DNA from: JAPKZH01 sp964537875
GTDB lineage: Bacteria; Acidobacteriota; Aminicenantia; Aminicenantales; UBA4085
Length of the DNA stretch: 64,000 nucleotides
Assembly (NCBI GenBank): GCA_964537875.1
Contig: CAZIDN010000006.1
Coordinates: 1 to 64,000 of the forward strand
Reading direction: 5' to 3'
Made by a program: the position numbers and the translations under genes
Notes under the pieces: model-generated
The model's database searches: none
Seen by the model: only the letters and a program-made list of their open reading frames with translations
What the model was told of the DNA's origin: nothing
Part shown: positions 61,410-64,000 of the stretch, in pieces
How positions within the stretch are numbered: position 1 is the stretch's first letter
How the letters are laid out: each line of letters begins with the position of its first letter

Positions 61410-63746
61410 ATGAAAAAATGGATTTTAAGCCTTTTCTTGCTTTTAGTCCCCAGCCTCGGCTTTGGCCAGGAGCTTGTCGATAAGATCGAGATCATCGGGA
61501 TCGACAGGGTGAGCCGGGAGACCGTGTTGTATTACCTGACCACCAGGGAGGGCGATTATTTCAGCGACGAGCTGTTGAAAAAAGATTTCCAGGTTCTCTG
61601 GTCGACGGGCTTTTTCTCCAATATTAAAATAGAGCAGCAGGAGGGGGCCAAGGGAAAGACCATCAGGATCATTCTCGAGGAAAACCCGGTGGTCAAGACG
61701 ATCGCCTATAAGACCGGAAAAAAGGTCAAGGAAGACGACATCGTCAACAAGCTGAAGGAGAAAGACGAATACATCCTGCCCTATTCCTACTACAGCCCCT
61801 ACAAGATCCAGAAAGTCAAACGGACCATCGAGGATCTTCTGACCGAGAAGGGCCTTGTCGCGGCCAAAGTCGAGGTTGATACGGCCAAGAAGGCCAAGAA
61901 CGAGCTCGACGTCCTGTTCAGGATCGATGAGGGTCCGAAGGTGAGGGTCGGGGACGTGGAGTTTGTCGGCAGGCCCAAGCTCCCCCAGGGCCTCCTCCGG
62001 GAAGCCCTGAAGGACAATAAGCCCCACAGCCTCTTCTCCTGGGTGTCCGGCAAGGATGTTTACAAGCAGCCCAAGCTCGCCGATGACCTGACCGCGGTCA
62101 AGAAGAGATACCAGGAAAAGGGCTATATGGAGGCCGTGATCGGCGAGCCGAAGGTCGAGATGATCTCCAGGCGGTCGTTTTTGCCGTTCTGGAAAAAGCA
62201 GACGATGATGAAGATCACCGTCCCGGTCAACTCCGGCTACCTCTATAAAGTCGGAGAGGTCAAGGTCGAGGGGAACAAGGCCTTTGCCACGCAGGGCATT
62301 TTGAACCTCATCAAGCTGAAAAAAGGCGAGATCTACAGCACCAAGGTCCGGGAAAAGAGCGTCGAGGACATCGGCGAGCTGCTGAGAAACTTCAGCTTCT
62401 GGTACGGCCAGGTCATCCCCGTGGAAAACCTGGACCCGAAGAACAAAGTCGTCAACGTCACCTACAATATCGACGAAGGGGAGCCGACCTATCTCCATAG
62501 GCTGGAATTCAAGGGGAACATTTTCACCAAAGACAAGGTCATCCGGAGGGAAATGCTCATCCAGGAGGGATCCCGGTTCAGCCTGGCCCTGTTCAAGGAC
62601 AGTATCCTGCGGATCAAGCAGCTGGGGCTCGTCGACGTGGAAAAGGACCCCGACATCAAGCCCTCGCCGACGGATCGGACCCAGTTCGACGTCACCGTGA
62701 ACGTCAAAGAGCTGCAGCGGAACAACATCCAGTTCACGGCCGGATACTCCGGCTACGAGGGGACGTTCGTCGCCGTCAGCTATTCGACGGTCAATTTCCT
62801 GGGGGCGGGGGAGACCCTGGAGCTCTCGGCCCAGTACGGGAAGCGCATCCGAAACTATTCCTTCGGTTTTTCCGAGCCCTATTTCCTGGATTATCCCATC
62901 AGCCTGGGTTTCAACCTCTATGACCGGTTCCAGGTCTATCCCTACATCTATGACCGAAAAGACCGGGGAATCGATCTCACGACGGGGGCGAGGATCATCG
63001 GGAATTGGCGCGGCAGCTTAACCTACAGCTTCCAGTTCATCGATATCAGCCTGCCTTCCATCCAAGAGGGCGACGAGTCCGGCTATCTCTCTTCTTATTA
63101 TAGCGCGATGTATTACGGCTCGATGGGGATTGGCAGATATAACATGAGCTCTCTCAATCCGTCGATCTACCGGTCGACGATCGACAGTCCCCTGACGCCG
63201 ACCCGAGGGACCTTGTATTTGGCTTCTCTCAGGTATGCCGGGACATTCCTGGGCGGCGAGATCCATCTCTACAAGCCGCGTCTTGAATTTACCCACTTCC
63301 AACCGATCGCCAAAAACCACACGCTCGGTTTTCATATCGAATATAGCTTCATCAAGCCTCTCCGAAACTCTCAAGTCCCTTTTTGGGAAAAGTTCTTCCT
63401 CGGCGGGGAGCGGAATATCCGCGGCTATGAGATCTACACCATCGGTCCGCGGGATTCCGATGGGCAGCTCACCGGCGGCGAGAAGCAGGTCGTCATCAAT
63501 GCCGAATATATCCTGCAGGTCGGCGGTCCGCTTTACCTGATCGCCTTCTATGACCGGGGCAATGCCTATGACCGGGGCCAGGCCGTGAGCCTCAAGAACA
63601 TGTACTCCTCGGCGGGTCTGGAGGCCCGGATCTTCGTCCCCGCCCTGCGAGTTCCTTTCCGGTTGATTTTCTCGTATAATAACAGGCGGATCTATAGCGA
63701 TGATTCCAATTTTGCATTTCGGTTTGCTATTGGAACCACGTTTTAG
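61410..63746 (+). CDS. bamA: Outer-membrane protein assembly factor BamA
   Basis: 778 residues from the ATG at 61410 (AAGGA eight bases before it); the open frame from 61314 reads through repeat D and is not used. A signal peptide (KKWILSLFLLLVPSLGFGQ) is followed by five POTRA domains (about 22-430, for example IEIIGIDRVSRETVLYYL, VEVDTAKKAKNELDVLFRI, YNIDEGEPTYLHRLEFKG) and a 16-strand barrel to the end, with the lid motif RNIRGYE (normally VRGF/VRGY) and an aromatic C-terminus. It folds beta-barrels into the outer membrane. skp follows, the usual order. Confidence 0.95.
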   Translation: MKKWILSLFLLLVPSLGFGQELVDKIEIIGIDRVSRETVLYYLTTREGDYFSDELLKKDFQVLWSTGFFSNIKIEQQEGAKGKTIRIILEENPVVKTIAYKTGKKVKEDDIVNKLKEKDEYILPYSYYSPYKIQKVKRTIEDLLTEKGLVAAKVEVDTAKKAKNELDVLFRIDEGPKVRVGDVEFVGRPKLPQGLLREALKDNKPHSLFSWVSGKDVYKQPKLADDLTAVKKRYQEKGYMEAVIGEPKVEMISRRSFLPFWKKQTMMKITVPVNSGYLYKVGEVKVEGNKAFATQGILNLIKLKKGEIYSTKVREKSVEDIGELLRNFSFWYGQVIPVENLDPKNKVVNVTYNIDEGEPTYLHRLEFKGNIFTKDKVIRREMLIQEGSRFSLALFKDSILRIKQLGLVDVEKDPDIKPSPTDRTQFDVTVNVKELQRNNIQFTAGYSGYEGTFVAVSYSTVNFLGAGETLELSAQYGKRIRNYSFGFSEPYFLDYPISLGFNLYDRFQVYPYIYDRKDRGIDLTTGARIIGNWRGSLTYSFQFIDISLPSIQEGDESGYLSSYYSAMYYGSMGIGRYNMSSLNPSIYRSTIDSPLTPTRGTLYLASLRYAGTFLGGEIHLYKPRLEFTHFQPIAKNHTLGFHIEYSFIKPLRNSQVPFWEKFFLGGERNIRGYEIYTIGPRDSDGQLTGGEKQVVINAEYILQVGGPLYLIAFYDRGNAYDRGQAVSLKNMYSSAGLEARIFVPALRVPFRLIFSYNNRRIYSDDSNFAFRFAIGTTF

Positions 63747-63790
63747 AGCATAAAGGCACACATTCCAAATCAAACATAGGAGGTCAAACG

Positions 63791-64000
63791 ATGAGGAAGA
63801 CATTCACGCAGGCCGCCGGCTTGCTCATTCTCGGTTTGGGAGTCCTGGCATCTTTGGGCTATGCCCAGCAACTGAAGATCGGCGTCGTCAATTCCCAGGA
63901 AATCCTGGATCGATCGGCCGAGGGAAAAAAGGTCCTTGCCAGGCTTCAGGATTTGGACAAGCAGAACCAGGCCAGAATCACCAAGCTGGATAGCGAAATC
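63791..64000 (+). CDS. skp: OmpH/Skp-family periplasmic chaperone (partial, cut by window end)
   Basis: The first 70 codons only. AGGAGGTCAAACG lies before the ATG. A signal peptide (RKTFTQAAGLLILGLGVLAS) ends near YAQQ, and the mature start LKIGVVNSQEILDRSAEGKK is the conserved OmpH strand, followed by the beginning of the long helical tentacles (LARLQDLDKQNQARITKLDS). Skp carries unfolded outer-membrane proteins to BamA, encoded just upstream. Confidence 0.88.
   Translation, partial: MRKTFTQAAGLLILGLGVLASLGYAQQLKIGVVNSQEILDRSAEGKKVLARLQDLDKQNQARITKLDSEI

Overview
The window is 64 kb of a GC-rich bacterial chromosome (no plasmid or phage backbone, no rRNA or tRNA seen). The mix of a tricorn-type protease, 6-bladed beta-propeller and TPR lipo/secreted proteins, a zinc-ribbon Ser/Thr kinase with TolB-like and TPR domains, Na+/solute symporters beside a GH38 mannosidase, a GH123/DUF6067-like protein and a BamA/Skp/Lol outer-membrane set suggests a Gram-negative, peptide- and sugar-using, probably anaerobic bacterium. 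Candidatus Aminicenantes (Acidobacteriota side) is my best guess, by inference only.

Layout. 1-17.5 kb is almost entirely minus-strand and accessory: an AT-rich DUF3795 protein, a TPR protein and a 6-bladed propeller protein (each with the same promoter design), a tricorn protease, a polyferredoxin, two UroD/methyltransferase-like proteins, a frameshifted YdeI-family gene, and an SSS-GH38-SSS transport/mannosidase cluster. 18-26 kb is a plus-strand core block: ftsH-folP-cdaA-cdaR-glmM-pdxJ (proteostasis, folate, c-di-AMP and cell-wall precursor synthesis, PLP), then a carbamoylase-type amidohydrolase. 26-36 kb is mixed: a Ser/Thr kinase, a GGQ release-factor-like protein, an M14 peptidase, a PTS-IIA/zinc-ribbon fusion, a PfkB kinase, an AT-rich two-gene HTH module with its own operator, and a DUF72 protein. 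36-42 kb carries a CoA-transferase, an NfnA-like flavoprotein, a short RNase HIII, a DUF401 permease and an AlaX editing protein. 42-52 kb has two MacB-like permeases (minus), then a pyruvate-kinase-C-like protein, an outer-membrane barrel, an RluB-type pseudouridine synthase, a large membrane protein with a discoidin domain and a large glycoside-hydrolase-like protein. 52-64 kb has a Lon-like protease (minus), then an acetyltransferase-like protein, crotonase, ribH-nusB-lysS-lolC-lolD and bamA-skp (skp cut by the window end).

The most unusual content is intergenic. At least four copies (plus one degenerate copy) of a 140-320 bp nested palindromic element share a core but have different, self-complementary outer stems, which is a covariation pattern. 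Another 230 bp nested palindrome at 37.5 kb has an unrelated sequence but similar architecture. A 66 bp palindrome of a second family is inserted in frame in the N-terminus of the GH38 gene. Halves of this family and of a GGGGACA...TGTCCCC family lie upstream of glmM and pdxJ, where they supply -35-like TTGACC/TTGACA boxes. The best candidate for an undescribed protein system is the autoregulated-looking HTH pair at 34.1-35.0 kb.
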